From Emiliania huxleyi CCMP1516 (Eukaryota > Haptophyta > Isochrysidales > Noelaerhabdaceae), in the NCBI RefSeq assembly GCF_000372725.1, contig NW_005196681.1, forward strand, positions 531,107-595,106: a DNA stretch of 64,000 nt, given 5' to 3'. Of the stretch, positions 9,365-19,718 are shown piece by piece. A model generated the notes under the pieces. It was not told where the DNA came from and did no database searches. It worked only from the letters and a program-made list of their open reading frames with translations. Every line of letters starts with the position of its first letter. Position 1 is the stretch's first letter. The translations under genes were made by a program, and so were the position numbers.

Positions 9365-10306
9365 ATGGGTGGCGGCTCTTCGACGCAAGCAAAGCCGCTC
9401 CGCGCAGCGACCGCAATTCCCCCGGCGCTTGCCGCGGCGTTGGAAGAGGCCGGGCTGAATCAGTACGCTGCAGCCATGGTGGCGGAGGGCTGGGACGATG
9501 TGAGGCACCTGTCGAGCCTGGACGACGCGTCGCTCTACGACGTGGCCGCCGACGTCGAGATGAAGAGGGGGCACGCCGCCCGCTTTGTGAGCCACTTTGG
9601 CAGCGGGCGGGCGGGCGGCGGCGGCGGCGGCGAGAGGGGCGGGCTGGGCGCAAGCAGTAGAAGGGAGGGCCTCGACCGATCGGGCGGGGCGCGGCAAGGG
9701 TCGAGGAGCATCCGGTCGTACGAGGCGGCGGACCTGGTGGCGGAGCCGCTCGACGAGGAGAGCCTGAGCGACATGGTCATCCTCGCCGTGGAGGGGCCGG
9801 TGGAGGCGCCGAGGGCGGCGGACGCGACGGCAAAGGCAGAGAAGAAGGAGAGGCGAGGCGAGGCGAGCGGCACACCAGCACAGTCGAACGGCCCACCAGC
9901 ATCGGCTGAGGAGGGTGGCAGCAGCAGCAAAAAGGCGCAGCGGCGCACAAGCGTCCAGCCCGCTGGAGGGGGAGAGGGGGGGCAGGCGGACGGCTCTCCG
10001 TCGGCGGAGGGGGAAGAGGAAGGGGCGAGCCCGCGCGTTCCGGGGGAGCGAGCCGCCAAGAAGAAGGGCAAGAAGAAGGCCGAGGGCGAACTGCAGGCCG
10101 ATGCCGGAGGTGAGGCGGAGGGCGAGGGCGAGGGCGGCAAGGCCACGCGAGAGAAGAAGTCGAAAAAGCGGGCGGAGGACGGCGGGGGCGGCGACACGGC
10201 GGAGGAAGGCGGCCCGGCCGGGGAAGAGGGGGAGGCCAAGAAGAAGAAGAAGAAGGACAAGGCGAAGAAGAAAAGCAAGGAAGGGGCGGACGGGGCGGAC
10301 GGGTGA
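9365..10306 (+). CDS. SAM-domain protein with lysine/glutamate-rich tail and myristoylation motif
   Basis: Single exon, 313 residues. It opens MGGGSSTQAK, a good N-myristoylation consensus (Gly2, Ser6), pointing to membrane association. Residues ~20-78 form a SAM-like five-helix domain (LAAALEEAGLNQYAAAMVAE, then DDASLYDVAADVEMKRGHAA), a protein-interaction module. A glycine-rich linker follows. The last ~150 residues are low-complexity and strongly charged, with repeated KKKGKKK/EGEGEGG/KKKKKKDKAKKKSK blocks ending SKEGADGADG, probably disordered. No catalytic motif is visible. A scaffold or adaptor role is an inference. The long antisense open frame over this gene reflects its low-complexity composition. 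Confidence 0.75.
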   Translation: MGGGSSTQAKPLRAATAIPPALAAALEEAGLNQYAAAMVAEGWDDVRHLSSLDDASLYDVAADVEMKRGHAARFVSHFGSGRAGGGGGGERGGLGASSRREGLDRSGGARQGSRSIRSYEAADLVAEPLDEESLSDMVILAVEGPVEAPRAADATAKAEKKERRGEASGTPAQSNGPPASAEEGGSSSKKAQRRTSVQPAGGGEGGQADGSPSAEGEEEGASPRVPGERAAKKKGKKKAEGELQADAGGEAEGEGEGGKATREKKSKKRAEDGGGGDTAEEGGPAGEEGEAKKKKKKDKAKKKSKEGADGADG

Positions 10307-11062
10307 CGGTCTGGGCCGAGCTCAACTAGCGTCCTGTGGGAGGGTGATACCTCCCCGCGAGAGAGAGGGGGAGAGTGAGCTGTGGGCTGTGAGGTGTGAC
10401 GACTTTCAGCAATACCCATTGACGCATTGAGGTGCGTGTGACACCCCGTGTGGGTTGGCTGGGTCCGTGTTCTCGCGCGCGCGGGAAACACACACCCGAC
10501 ATGGCCCCCCGTCTCAAAATCAAAACCCTTCCCCGCGCTCTGTGTGTGTGGTTGATATGAGGCACCACACTCTACACCCCAGACTAAGACGTACAGCTGA
10601 AGAGTGCCACCCGGAGCCTCGCCAAACCCTTGGAGCACTTATGCAGTCCGTTGGGGCAACCTCACACCCAGGGCCGGGGAGTTAAGACGAAGCGCACACC
10701 CAGCGCGCCGGCTGCCGATCGGCATCGGGCTGTGGGCTAGAGAGCCCTGACCCTTGGGGGGGGCGCGTTCGTGGGGAATGGGCCATAAAGTAAACACGGG
10801 TCTCCGAGGGTTAGTCTGCGCTTTGGGTTTCCCCTGTAGCGGCGGGGCGCGTCTCTACTCGGGTAACATGTTGCAACAAACAGCAACACCAGCCAGACAC
10901 GCACACGCGACGCAACCAACTCTAACTCGACGTCACTAACTACTCAGGGCACCCTCCGCTCGGAAGAAGAAATCTCTCCCCCGCTCGGCCCCCCCACCCT
11001 CGATCCGGATTTCCTGGTCCTCCCTCCCGTTCTCTCCGCTGGTCAGGCAGCGCGGCCCGCCT
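10307..11062. other. Intergenic DNA with repeat R4
   Basis: No gene recognised. About 240 bases (10630-10866) belong to dispersed repeat R4. The rest is AC-rich simple-looking sequence. Confidence 0.4.
10630..10866 (+). repeat. Dispersed repeat R4, copy 1
   Basis: Shares with 15597-15833 (same orientation) a series of blocks, including CCAGGGCCGGGGAG, GAGAGCCCTGACCC, AAAGTAAACACGGGTCTCCG and GGGTTTCCCCT. A reverse-complement fragment lies at 31482-31590. No ORF or clear terminal repeats. Confidence 0.85.
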
Positions 11063-11213
11063 GGAAAGAAAACAGACAACCCAAGGGAGGGATGGGAGGA
11101 CGGCACGCCGCCACCACACAGGGATTTTAAGGAGAGGTGTGTGGTGCGCTAGCCGTCGCCCACCCTAGGGAGTCTGCCTCTTCCTATCTCTCTTCGCAGT
11201 CTGCCTGGATCCC
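11063..11213 (+). repeat. Dispersed repeat R1, full-length copy
   Basis: Begins GGAAAGAAAACAGACAACCC, runs through the R1 core and the tail CTATCTCTCTTCGCAGTCTG. It ends 50 bases before the ATG of the antiporter gene, in the same orientation as that gene. Confidence 0.9.
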
Positions 11214-11262
11214 GGATACCGCATGACTTCGTATTTCTCTCAGCCCAAACTCGCGCCGCCGC

Positions 11263-14200
11263 ATGGGGCACGAGCCGCCTCTGGCCCTGTTCCGCCTAGC
11301 CGGGCTCGGGCTCGCGCTTGCGGCCCTGCACGTCGCCGGCCCGGCGATCTCGCGCGCGACGCGGCTGCCGTTCATTACCGTCTGCCTGCTCGCCGGCATC
11401 GGCCTCCAGCCGCTGCTCGGCGGGCCGCTCCTCTCGCAGCTGCAGGCGTCTAGCCAGCCAGAGACTGCGGCCCCGCACCTCCCACCCACTCCCTGCAGCA
11501 CCGACCCGCTTGCGACGCTGACGCCTCGCGCCTGCGCTCTCTCTCAGCCGGCGAGCAACGCGGCGCTGGGCATCATCACCATCGCCGCCGGCTCCGAGCT
11601 GGTCGTCGCCAACCTGAGGACGCAGTCGCGCGCCATCGCGGCCGTCACGTCGAGCATGGCGGCCGCCACCGTCGTCGCCGTCGCCTGTGCCATGGCCGTC
11701 TTCCTGGCCGCATACCCGGACGCCTTCACCTCGGCCGCAGGGACGAAGGACATCCGAGACGGCTACGGCAGGTCAGAGCGGCAGCAGCACGCTGGCATCG
11801 GCCGGCCACATGGCGGTGAGGGAGGTGGCGGTGGAGGCGGAGGGCCAGGCGGCGTTTGGGTCGGCGGCAGCGACCGAGGCGGCGCGGGGCCAAGGCTGCC
11901 GGGTGGGCAGGGCGGGCCGCGCTCGTCGTCGCTCGACGTGCTGCGAGCCGCGCGCGCCCACACCACCCCGCCGCCGCCGCCGCAGCTGCTGCACGGCACG
12001 GGCGCAAAGGTGGCTTCTAGCAGCAGCAGCAGCCATCCCTCTCTTCGGGCGCCCCTTCCCCTCAGAGGCCCCTCTCCCTGTCCGAATGTAGGCCACCAGC
12101 GGGCAGTTCAAGAAGCGGCGACCCGCGCCGCGCGCGCGCTGGGGAGGGGCTGGAGAGAGGCGCCGCGAGAGCTCGCGAGTCTGCGGAGTAGGAGGCTGGC
12201 GGCCGTCGCGCCGGAGCCGCAGGGCAGCGGGGGCCACCGTCCTGCGCCTCCGCCGCCATCATCCCGAGGGGCCGACAGATCCCGAGGGCGCGCTGGCGCG
12301 GCGGCGAAGGGTCGCAGCTGCAACGGCGTGCCTGAGGCGGCTCGCTGCTCGTCGAGGCGCCGTTCACGCGCACCGCCTATCGGAGAGAGCACACGCACCC
12401 CCGCCTCAAACCACGCCTCGCCTGACCCACGCCTCAAACCACGAGGCTTCCGACGAGGGACTCCGCTTCCCTGAACCTTCCCCGAACTTTCCCCGAACCT
12501 CCCTTCTAGGGCGGTGCGCGAGGCGTGCTCGAGGCGCGACGCCGCCGGCAACGAAGCCCGCGCTGCTTGTGCCGCCGCCGCGAAGGGGCTCTTTGTGCCG
12601 GAGTTCTGCGTCCGTGAAGGTCGTTCGCACACGTTTGTAGGCGAGGTCACTTGCGGCGTCTGCCCCGCACCGCCCCGCACCGCGCTCCCCGCCTCCGGCG
12701 CCGCAAAAGCGAAGTCGGCGCTGGGCGGGGCGCCAGCCGCGGGTGCGGTTCGCCCTCCGCCGCCGCCGCGTGCGGCGAGCAGGGTGGAGGCGGCGGCGGC
12801 GCCAGCTGGAAAGGCGGCGCCAGCTGGACAGGCGGCGCCAGCTGGAAAGGCGGCGCCAGCTGGAAAGGCGGCGCCAGCTGGACAGGCGGCGCCAGCTGGA
12901 AAGGCGGCGCCAGCTGGAAAGGCGGCGCCCGCGCTGGCGACGCCCAGCCCGGTTGAGTCGGCGAGAGGGAGGCAGGCGTCGACGACGCGGCAGGACAAGC
13001 AGAAGCCGTCGGCCCGCCCCGCGCCGACGCAGGTGGCCGAGCAGCGGGCGGGCGAGGCGGCGGCGCAAGGCAAACGGTTGGGGGAGAGTAGGGCAGGCGG
13101 CGGGGGCGGCGGGGCTGGCGGTGGCAGCGGTGCGTCTGCATCGGCGGCGGAGGCGGAGGACGACGACGAGGACGAGAGGGGGGCGGGCGGGCTGGGGGCG
13201 GGCGCTGCCGACGAGAATGTCAAGGGTGCGGTCGCCGTAAATGGGAAGGGGCGGGGTGGTATCCTCGACACTGTCCCGCCGCGAGGCCAGGCGTGGTGGC
13301 CCCAACCCTCTGACCCAAACCCTAACCCAAACCCTAACCCTCACCCTAACCCAAACCCTAACCCAAGCCCCAGGCGTGGTGGCCCTCTTCTCTGGCGTGA
13401 TTGCGGTGGCTCGCTCGCCCGCATCAGCGCTCGCCGTGATCCGCGAGACGCGTGCTGGCGGCCCCTTCACGCAGACCGTGCTCGGTGTGACCATGGTCTC
13501 GGACGTGTTGGTCGCCAACCTTGCTCCTTGCCGCCACGTGGTTGTCGCGCCCACCTCGACCCCTCGCGGCTGCCTGCGCCGCAGGTGATCCTGCTCTTCT
13601 CGGCCACGACCGAGCTCGCACACACGCTGACCGACCCCTCCCACCCCGTCACCCTCTCGGGAGGCCACCCCGCCGCCGCCGCCGCCCACTTGTGCTCCAT
13701 CTTTGTGCCGCGGGTGGCGGCGGAGCTGGCGGCGTCGGCTCTGCTGGGGTTGCTCCTCGCGGCGCTCTGCTTGCTCGCGCTGCGGGTGCCGGAGGCGCCA
13801 CCGCCGCCCGCGAGCCACCGCCCCTCCGCGCTCCTCCTTGGCGGGTAGCGGGGCTCCCCTTCTCCCTCGGCCGCAGGTGCCTCCTCTGCCGCAGCTGGGC
13901 TTGCTCGGCGTGGGCGCCGCCGCCTTCTCTGCGCAGGTGCTCGAGCAGAGGGCGTTACAGAGGGCGCAGCTCGGACAGCGCCTCTGACCTCGACACAAAA
14001 GAGTCGCTTACTACTACTACCGTCTCTGCGCCTCGACACGGCGCGAGCCCGCCCTCGCCCTCGACGCGCTGCCCTCCCCGCCCCTCCGCAGGGCCTGCTG
14101 GACCAGCTGCTCGTTCCGCTCGGCGTGACTGCGCCCAGCCTCGAGCCGATGCTCGCGTGCGTCATCACGGGCTTCGTCGTCTGCAACGGCGGCGAGGTCT

Positions 14201-15170
14201 TCACGGGCAGGGACGAGCGGCGGCAGCTCGAGGCGCGCCCGTCGGCTCGTGCGCGTGCGTCCTGCGGACAGCGCTCCCATTCACGCGCGCGGCCGTGGTC
14301 AGGCGCTCGTCAACTCGTCGATGCACCCGACGCTCCTCTTCTTCTTCACCACCACCGGGCTGGGCATGCGCCTCTCGGTGCTGCAGCACACCTGGCCGGC
14401 GGCGGTGCGCCCGCTTCGTCGCCCGCGCGAGGCGGCGTCACACGCCCGCGTGAGGCGTGCCGCGGCTGCCCGCAGGTCGGCCTCTTTGTCGTCCGGCTCG
14501 CCGCCCTCTACTTCGGCCACGCGGTGGGCGCCCGCTGGGGCGCGATGCCGCACCGGCTTCGCTCGTTCGGCTGGATGGCGTACGTGACGCAGGCGGGCCT
14601 CTCGCTCGGGCTCGCCTCCGAGATCGCGACCGACTTTGCGGGCTGGGGGCCGCCGCTCAAGGCGGCCGCCGCGCCGCACGGCGGCGCGGGCTGCGTGGCG
14701 GCGCCTCCTCACGACCGACGCGTGCGGCTAGGCGACGCTGATGTCGGTCATCGTGCTCAACCAGCTCGTCGGTCCGCGGCCCGAGAGATCCCGCCTCCCG
14801 GCAGCCGCGCCGCCCGACCTCGCCCCGCCCCGCCAGGCCCGCCGCTGCTCGAGAGCGCCATCCGCGCCGCCGGCGAGGCGGGCGGCGCGCTCGACCCGTA
14901 CCACCTCAGGCGCGCGGCCCGTGCCCGCCCCCCGCCGCCCCACCGCGCGCGTTCTGAGGGGCGGCCAGCGAGGGGCCTAGGCACGAGCCGGGCGCGCGGC
15001 GGCACGACTCGCGCAAGACACTCACGCGCGCCGGCAGCGAGAGCGAGAGCGAAAACGGCGACGGCAGTGTCGTCGGTTTTGGAGGGCTCGTTCCGGACGG
15101 GCCGTCGTCGCCGACGGCGGGGATGGCGCTGGCGGAGCTCGTGTCCGACAAGGAGCGCGGCTTCTTGTGA
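11263..15170 (+). CDS. Monovalent cation:proton antiporter (CPA2/Na+/H+ exchanger-like)
   Basis: Membrane antiporter exchanging K+ or Na+ for H+. Eleven exons with consistent phases give 514 residues: 11263-11445, 11548-11815, 13374-13510, 13585-13785, 13877-13936, 14092-14196, 14303-14404, 14476-14661, 14732-14771, 14837-14909, 14981-15170. Family marks are LPFITVCLLAGIGLQPLLGG near the start, then NAALGIITIAAGSEL, the ARSPASALAVIRE segment, EPMLACVITGFVVCNGGE, PTLLFFFTTTGLGMRL, GWMAYVTQAGLSLGLASEIA and SVIVLNQLVGPPLLESAI. About ten to twelve hydrophobic helices and a short acidic/serine cytosolic tail. Introns 1, 8 and 10 are GC-AG. The end of exon 2 is my weakest call. Intron 2 is then 1.56 kb, far longer than the others, and holds an 18-bp minisatellite and a telomere-like array. 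Ion specificity and membrane are unknown. Confidence 0.85.
12798..12926. repeat. 18-bp minisatellite in the antiporter's long intron
   Basis: About seven tandem copies of GGCGCCAGCTGGAAAGGC or its GGACAGGC variant. Because 18 is a multiple of three, it keeps long frames open (AAPAGK/AAPAGQ repeats on the plus strand). I treat it as intronic, but a repeat-encoding alternative exon cannot be excluded. Confidence 0.9.
13287..13385. repeat. Telomere-like CCCTAA/CCCAAA array between 16-bp direct repeats
   Basis: Positions 13303-13369 hold degenerate CCCTAA and CCCAAA repeats. They lie between two copies of CCAGGCGTGGTGGCCC (13287-13302 and 13370-13385). That sequence is the splice acceptor plus the first bases of exon 3 of the antiporter, so the acceptor is duplicated on both sides of the array. 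Confidence 0.9.
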
Positions 15171-15596
15171 GGAGGGCTTGTGCGGGGGGTGGTTGGGCTC
15201 TGAGAGCTGCCCGCCCCCTCCCTGCGCGTCCTGTGTGAGGATAAACAAACGAGAGCGCACCTTGTCTGGCACACTTTTTTGGTCGTGATGGTCGTGTGTG
15301 TGAGGCGCGCGGAGGGTGGCACGCTGTAAAGTTGGCCGCAATAAAGCGCGTGCATAAGAGTGTGCGAGAAAACAACCCGGCGAGGGCAAAAGAAAAAAGA
15401 AAGCAACCCCACAACCCAAATGAGGGATGGGAGGAGGACATGATTCCCACCTGCACGAGCAGGATTGTATAGAGGATTGTATGGAAACCGCGATTTCTTT
15501 TGCATGATCTAAAATTATTTTTGCAGCGTTCCTTGAGGTTAGGTAGGAAGGTGAAGAACAGCCAGGCTCGGACTGGACACCAGCGCGGAATTTTGC
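15171..15596. other. Intergenic DNA with an R1 fragment
   Basis: Probable 3' UTR of the antiporter (an AATAAAG-like signal occurs near 15340), then an R1-like fragment at 15386-15470 (CAAATGAGGGATGGGAGGAG, CACCTGCACGAGCAGGATTG). No gene recognised. Confidence 0.4.
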
Positions 15597-15833
15597 ACTT
15601 GGAGCACTTGGAGTGCAGTCAGTAACCTCACATCCAGGGCCGGGGAGCTGAGAAGCGCACCCAGCGGGCCGGATGATCGGGATCGGGCTACGGGCTGGAG
15701 AGCCCTGACCCCTAGCTAGGGGGGGTGCGCGTTCGCAGGGAAAGGGCCGTAAAGTAAACACGGGTCTCCGAGGGTTAGCTCCGCGCTCCGGGTTTCCCCT
15801 AGCAGCAGACCGCCCCCTCTACTCGGAGCTATA
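15597..15833 (+). repeat. Dispersed repeat R4, copy 2
   Basis: Same order of blocks as 10630-10866, starting TTGGAGCACTTGGAGTGC and ending before CTCTACTCGGAGC. The two copies have clearly diverged, so neither is a recent duplicate. Confidence 0.85.
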
Positions 15834-15879
15834 ATGAACATCACATGAATTGTACCGGCAATTCTTTTTTGCCAGGGCT

Positions 15880-16560
15880 TTGCAACACGCTTCTTCGCAG
15901 GGTTCCGGCTCCCACCCAGATAGGGGGTCTGTTGCCTACGGTTAGACCCCATGCAATAGGTAGGTAGGTCCGGTTTTGACCGCCCCAGAGGGCCCCGCAA
16001 TAGGTAGGTAGGTGGTGGTGGTGGGCTTGTAGGCGGGAGGGTCCGTGCCCTCGACTCTGTCGAGGGAAGAGAGTGCCGTTTTGGAGCCGTCCATCCAACG
16101 CCTCGAGAGCCCAGTGGGCCATGCTCTGGCGGGCTCGCGAGCGGCGCGCACCGCGGTACAAGCCGGCGCGCGGCGGGCGCTGGGAGCCTATTCACAGAGG
16201 GCTAACGGGTATTTTTTTGCTTCGCTGCGCGGCCTGGGAATAGGTAGGTAGGTGGGGCACGGAGCCTGGCGATTGGCGCCCGCAATAGGTAGGTAGGTAG
16301 GGCGTTTTGGTGCGAGTCATAGGCAACAGACCCCCTATCTGGGTAGGAGCCGGAACCCAGCCTTCATCCAGGGAAAAGGTTGCACCCACCGGACGCGCTT
16401 TTTCGGGTCTCGGCAGGTGGCGTTTATTTTTGCTTGGCCGGGTATCATGATGAAATTCTGCAAAAACCTGACCGGCCCCTGCCCTGCCCCTACCACCTAC
16501 CTACCTACCTACCTACCTACCCTACTTATGGGAAACTAAAAAAGAAATCATCGGATGGGT
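15880..16560. repeat. TAGG-rich simple-sequence region with internal inverted blocks
   Basis: Short (TAGG)n arrays occur at about 15956-15968, 16001-16015, 16240-16255 and 16285-16302, with CCTA-type arrays near 16495-16520. Between them, CACCCAGATAGGGGGTCTGT and its reverse complement (near 15913 and 16327) form a long imperfect inverted repeat. No gene recognised. Confidence 0.7.
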
Positions 16561-16800
16561 GAAGGTGGGGTACTATACCAACTAGAGTGATGGTTGGTGG
16601 TACTCTCCTGCATCCACAGTCCTTCTTGTGACATGGGAGGCCACTCTCAATCAAGCCCTACAAGCATCAGATCACCCATTTGGGGAGGGTTGACATCGTG
16701 ATTTCCGCGGAAAATTTCTTTTTCTGCTGTGAAAATTCCAGCTTGAAGAGAGGGAAAACCCCGACGGGAGGGCCCAGACCTACCCTACCTACCCGTCATG
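16561..16800 (+). repeat. Dispersed repeat R2, copy 1
   Basis: About 240 bases beginning near ACTATACCAACTAG and ending in a CCTACC tract. They recur as a reverse complement at 61240-61515. Shared blocks include GACATGGGAGGCCACTCTCA, GCCCTACAAGCA and GGTTGACATCGTGATTTCCG. No ORF. Confidence 0.9.
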
Positions 16801-16825
16801 ATACCCGGCCAAGCAAAAATAAACG

Positions 16826-16843
16826 CCCCCCCCCCCCCCCCCC
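16826..16843. repeat. Poly-C tract upstream of the methyltransferase ATG
   Basis: An uninterrupted run of about 18 C, 31 bases before the start codon at 16875. Similar tracts occur near 18487-18504 (C) and 25863-25881 (G). Homopolymer lengths may be affected by sequencing or assembly error. Confidence 0.9.
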
Positions 16844-16874
16844 AGCTGGTCTCGGCAGCCTTCGTTCGGCGAGC

Positions 16875-18030
16875 ATGTGCATGCCAGCGCTTCTCCTATC
16901 GCTACCATTCGCGCTCGTCCTTCGTCTCCCCGTTCGCACGGCGCCGAGGCGTGGTGGAGCGTGGATGCAGTACGCGGGTGGCGGCGCGGCAGCGCTTGAC
17001 GCCGACGCCGCGGCGCTGCTGGAGGAGGCCCAGGGCGACGTGGAGAAGGCACGCACGTCGTACGTCGGCTACACGCTTGCGTACCTGCAGGATTCGATGC
17101 CCGAGCTGTACGAGGCGCTGAAGACGGACCCCAGCCGGCCGGACGCCCATGCCGCGCTCGTCGAGGTGACATGGGATGCGATCGCGGCCTTCCTGCCGGT
17201 CACGCACGAGGCGGCGCCTTCGGGCGAGGCGCAGCGCCGGCTCGGAGCCATCGCTCGCGTCGCAAACGACGGCAGCGGCCCTCCTCCGAGCCGCTTCCTC
17301 GACGTCGGCTGCGGGACGGGGCTCCTCCTCCCCTTTGCCGTCGCGAGCGGCGTTCCGGCGGCGGCGTACCGTGGCGTCGACCTCTCCTCGCGGATGGTCG
17401 AGGTGGCTCGGCAGGCGCACGGCGACGGCGCGCTCGCCGCGGCCGCCTTTGACGACAGGAGCTTTGCCGACGTGCTGGCGGAGGAGGTGGCGGCGGGCGC
17501 GGGAGCCGAGGGAGGGCGGCACGACGTCGTCGTCTTCAACGGCGCGCTGCAGTTCTTCGCCGACCCGGTGGCGACGCTGCAGCAGGCGGCGGGGCTGCTC
17601 CGCCGCTCGCCGCACTCAAGGCTGGTTGTGGCACACGTGTCGGGCGCCGCCTTTGTCGAGCGGGAGCGGCAGGAGAACCCGATGACGGTGCTGTCGACGA
17701 TGCCGACGCTCGCTGAGCTCAGCGCGATCGCGGGGCCGCTCGGGCTGCAGGCGGGACCCGTCTCCACGCGAGGCGGCGCCTCCCCACTCGCATGCACTTG
17801 CTGCTCTCTCCCCCCTCTGACAGGTGGTGACGCCCTCCTTCTTGGGCACCGAGCCGGAGAAGATCGAGGCGGCGCTGCGCGACTTTTACCTGGTGGTGCT
17901 GCGCTGGGACGGCGAGCACGGTGGCGTCGACGGCGCGCCGCCGCCAGAGGGGGGCGCGGCGGAGGGCGGGGAGGGGGAGCAGGAGTGGGGTCTGTGGAAG
18001 CCAGGGCAAGACGACAACGCAAACGAGTAG
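16875..18030 (+). CDS. Class I SAM-dependent methyltransferase, probably organelle-targeted
   Basis: Two exons (16875-17750 and 17824-18030), 360 residues. The intron 17751-17823 is GC-AG and keeps frame (LGLQ joined to VVTPSFLG). Residues 1-~35 comprise a hydrophobic core (MCMPALLLSLPFALVLRLPV) and then a basic stretch, resembling a bipartite signal plus transit peptide for a secondary plastid. The SAM fold begins with motif I FLDVGCGTGLLLPFA, followed by YRGVDLSSRMVEVARQ (motif II), HDVVVFNGALQFFADP (motif IV/post-II) and LLRRSPHSRLVVAHVSGAAF. It matches the broad ubiquinone/UbiE-type Methyltransf_11/25 group. Substrate not inferable. The C-terminus is acidic and low-complexity. A poly-C tract lies just upstream of the ATG. 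Confidence 0.85.
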
Positions 18031-19718
18031 CCTCTGTGGCGAGAGTCGAGAGTGAGGGAGGCGTTGCACTGCACACACATCACAACCACATGCGTAATAA
18101 AATTATGAAAATGAAAAAATATCAACGGCGGGGTCGTCGTCGGGGAATCCCGAATCCGTTCTCCGTCGTGACTCGTGTGTCGCCCCCCCCGGGGGGGGGG
18201 GCCTCGCGATCGTGCAGAAAGATACAGCTCCCGCGAGGCGACACGCGGATCGCGGTGGGGGCACACACCACACACCGCTCACCAACGGCAACGCGCACCG
18301 GTTCTTGCACTTTTACTGGTGGAGACGTACTCGATAGCGGTCCCGCCATAGCTCCCACATAGGAGCAAGAGGCCAGGCAGGGGCCGCATCGGAGCGAAGA
18401 GTGCAATAACATCCACAAACACAGGCGATCGCGAAGGATCACGGCGCAGCGCGACCATGAAGTCCTGGCTGCCACACTTGAAGCCTCCCCCCCCCCCCCC
18501 CCCCACCAAAAATCTTCTGGTTCCACTTCCTACATACCTTAAGGTACATACGTTTTACCCAAAAAGGAACGGACACACGAATCTCCAATCCAAAGGGATG
18601 AAATCCCTTCTGGATATAATCGCCCAATTATCTCAGGAATATAGTGTGAATGCCCGGGAAGACGAGAGGGTCGTTCCCCCTTGTCCTTTTGCCCCACCAC
18701 AACTTGTGTGTGTTGAGAACTTTACCTTTCCAAGCTTACCTTACCTTCGCCTTAGGTCCGCCTCTCACACAAAAGCAAAACAAAAAACAAGTTAGAGTTG
18801 TCGTTGCACGTTGGTATTGCTAAAAATCTCTCTCTCTCAAAAGCAACGGCCGGGCCCGAAATCGCACGACAAGATACGACAGCACAGTGACAGTCAGACA
18901 CACCGCCTCTCACACCCTCACCCGGCACTGTCTGAGATCTGAGCTTCTACAGTTTCTTATCATTCAACAAGCCCTCCCTCTAATGCTGTCTTAAAAGTCC
19001 GACACGGGTTCGGCACCGGGCACCCTCACACAGCTCACAGCTCACCTCCTCGAGTGTCGTGAACCTCTCATAGACCAGCGCGCAGCGCCATAGCAGGTAT
19101 TTTATTCTCAATAACAAGGTCTGTGAACGCGCACTCATTCATGACACCGGTCTCAATGCCCCCCCTGCGCGCGGGCCTTCTACCCGCGGGTAGTTAGTCT
19201 CTCCCCATCCCCACAGGGCCTCCAGGGCTCGCGCCTCAACCTCTCATAGACCAGCGCGCAGCGCACAGCGAAGAGGTATTTTCTTGTATTTAAAATGAAC
19301 TCGGGGGCACGGGACGCGGCACAAACGGGCAACACACAAACACAACAACTCTCTCAAACGGGGCACAAACGACAGGCTACAAACACGGGGAGGCACGTCG
19401 TTTGAGGAATTTTCTTCTCAATAACGTGGCCTGTCATCCCCAGGGCCTCCAGGGCTCGCACCTCAACCTCTCACAGACCAGCGCACAGCGCCATACGAGG
19501 ATACGACGTATTTTCTTCTCAATAACAAGGCTGTGAAGGGGCAACTCCGTGCACTGACGGTCGGCCGCCAGAAAACACGCCTGCGTGGATCGCGTCACAC
19601 CAATCCTCGCTACCCAACGCGGCCAAAGGATATCCACCTGGAGAACCGGACTGTGAATTCCTCGCGGAAACGGCGTGTTGTAGCACAACGGTCGCAACGG
19701 CTTCGAAGACAACCCGTC
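18031..19718. other. Repeat-bearing intergenic region
   Basis: No gene recognised. It holds C/G homopolymers (18186-18200, 18487-18504) and a CTTGTGTGTGTTGAGAACTT-type repeat related to 33240-33290. A solo copy of the 47-bp repeat of 4705 lies near 18790. Three direct copies of a 50-60-bp unit (CAGACCAGCGC or ATAGACCAGCGCGCAGCGC...TATTTTCTTCTCAATAAC) lie near 19060-19125, 19228-19285 and 19465-19535. Confidence 0.5.

Noticed and set aside
9535-10638. Long minus-strand frame over the SAM-domain gene
   Set aside because: Mirror of the Lys/Glu/Gly-rich coding sequence (gives Ser/Pro/Phe runs); the plus strand has the SAM domain and a good start.
12108-13271. Long minus-strand open frame with Ser/Pro/Ala-rich protein
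   Set aside because: It is antisense to the antiporter's long intron and kept open by GC-rich composition and the 18-bp minisatellite; no family features.
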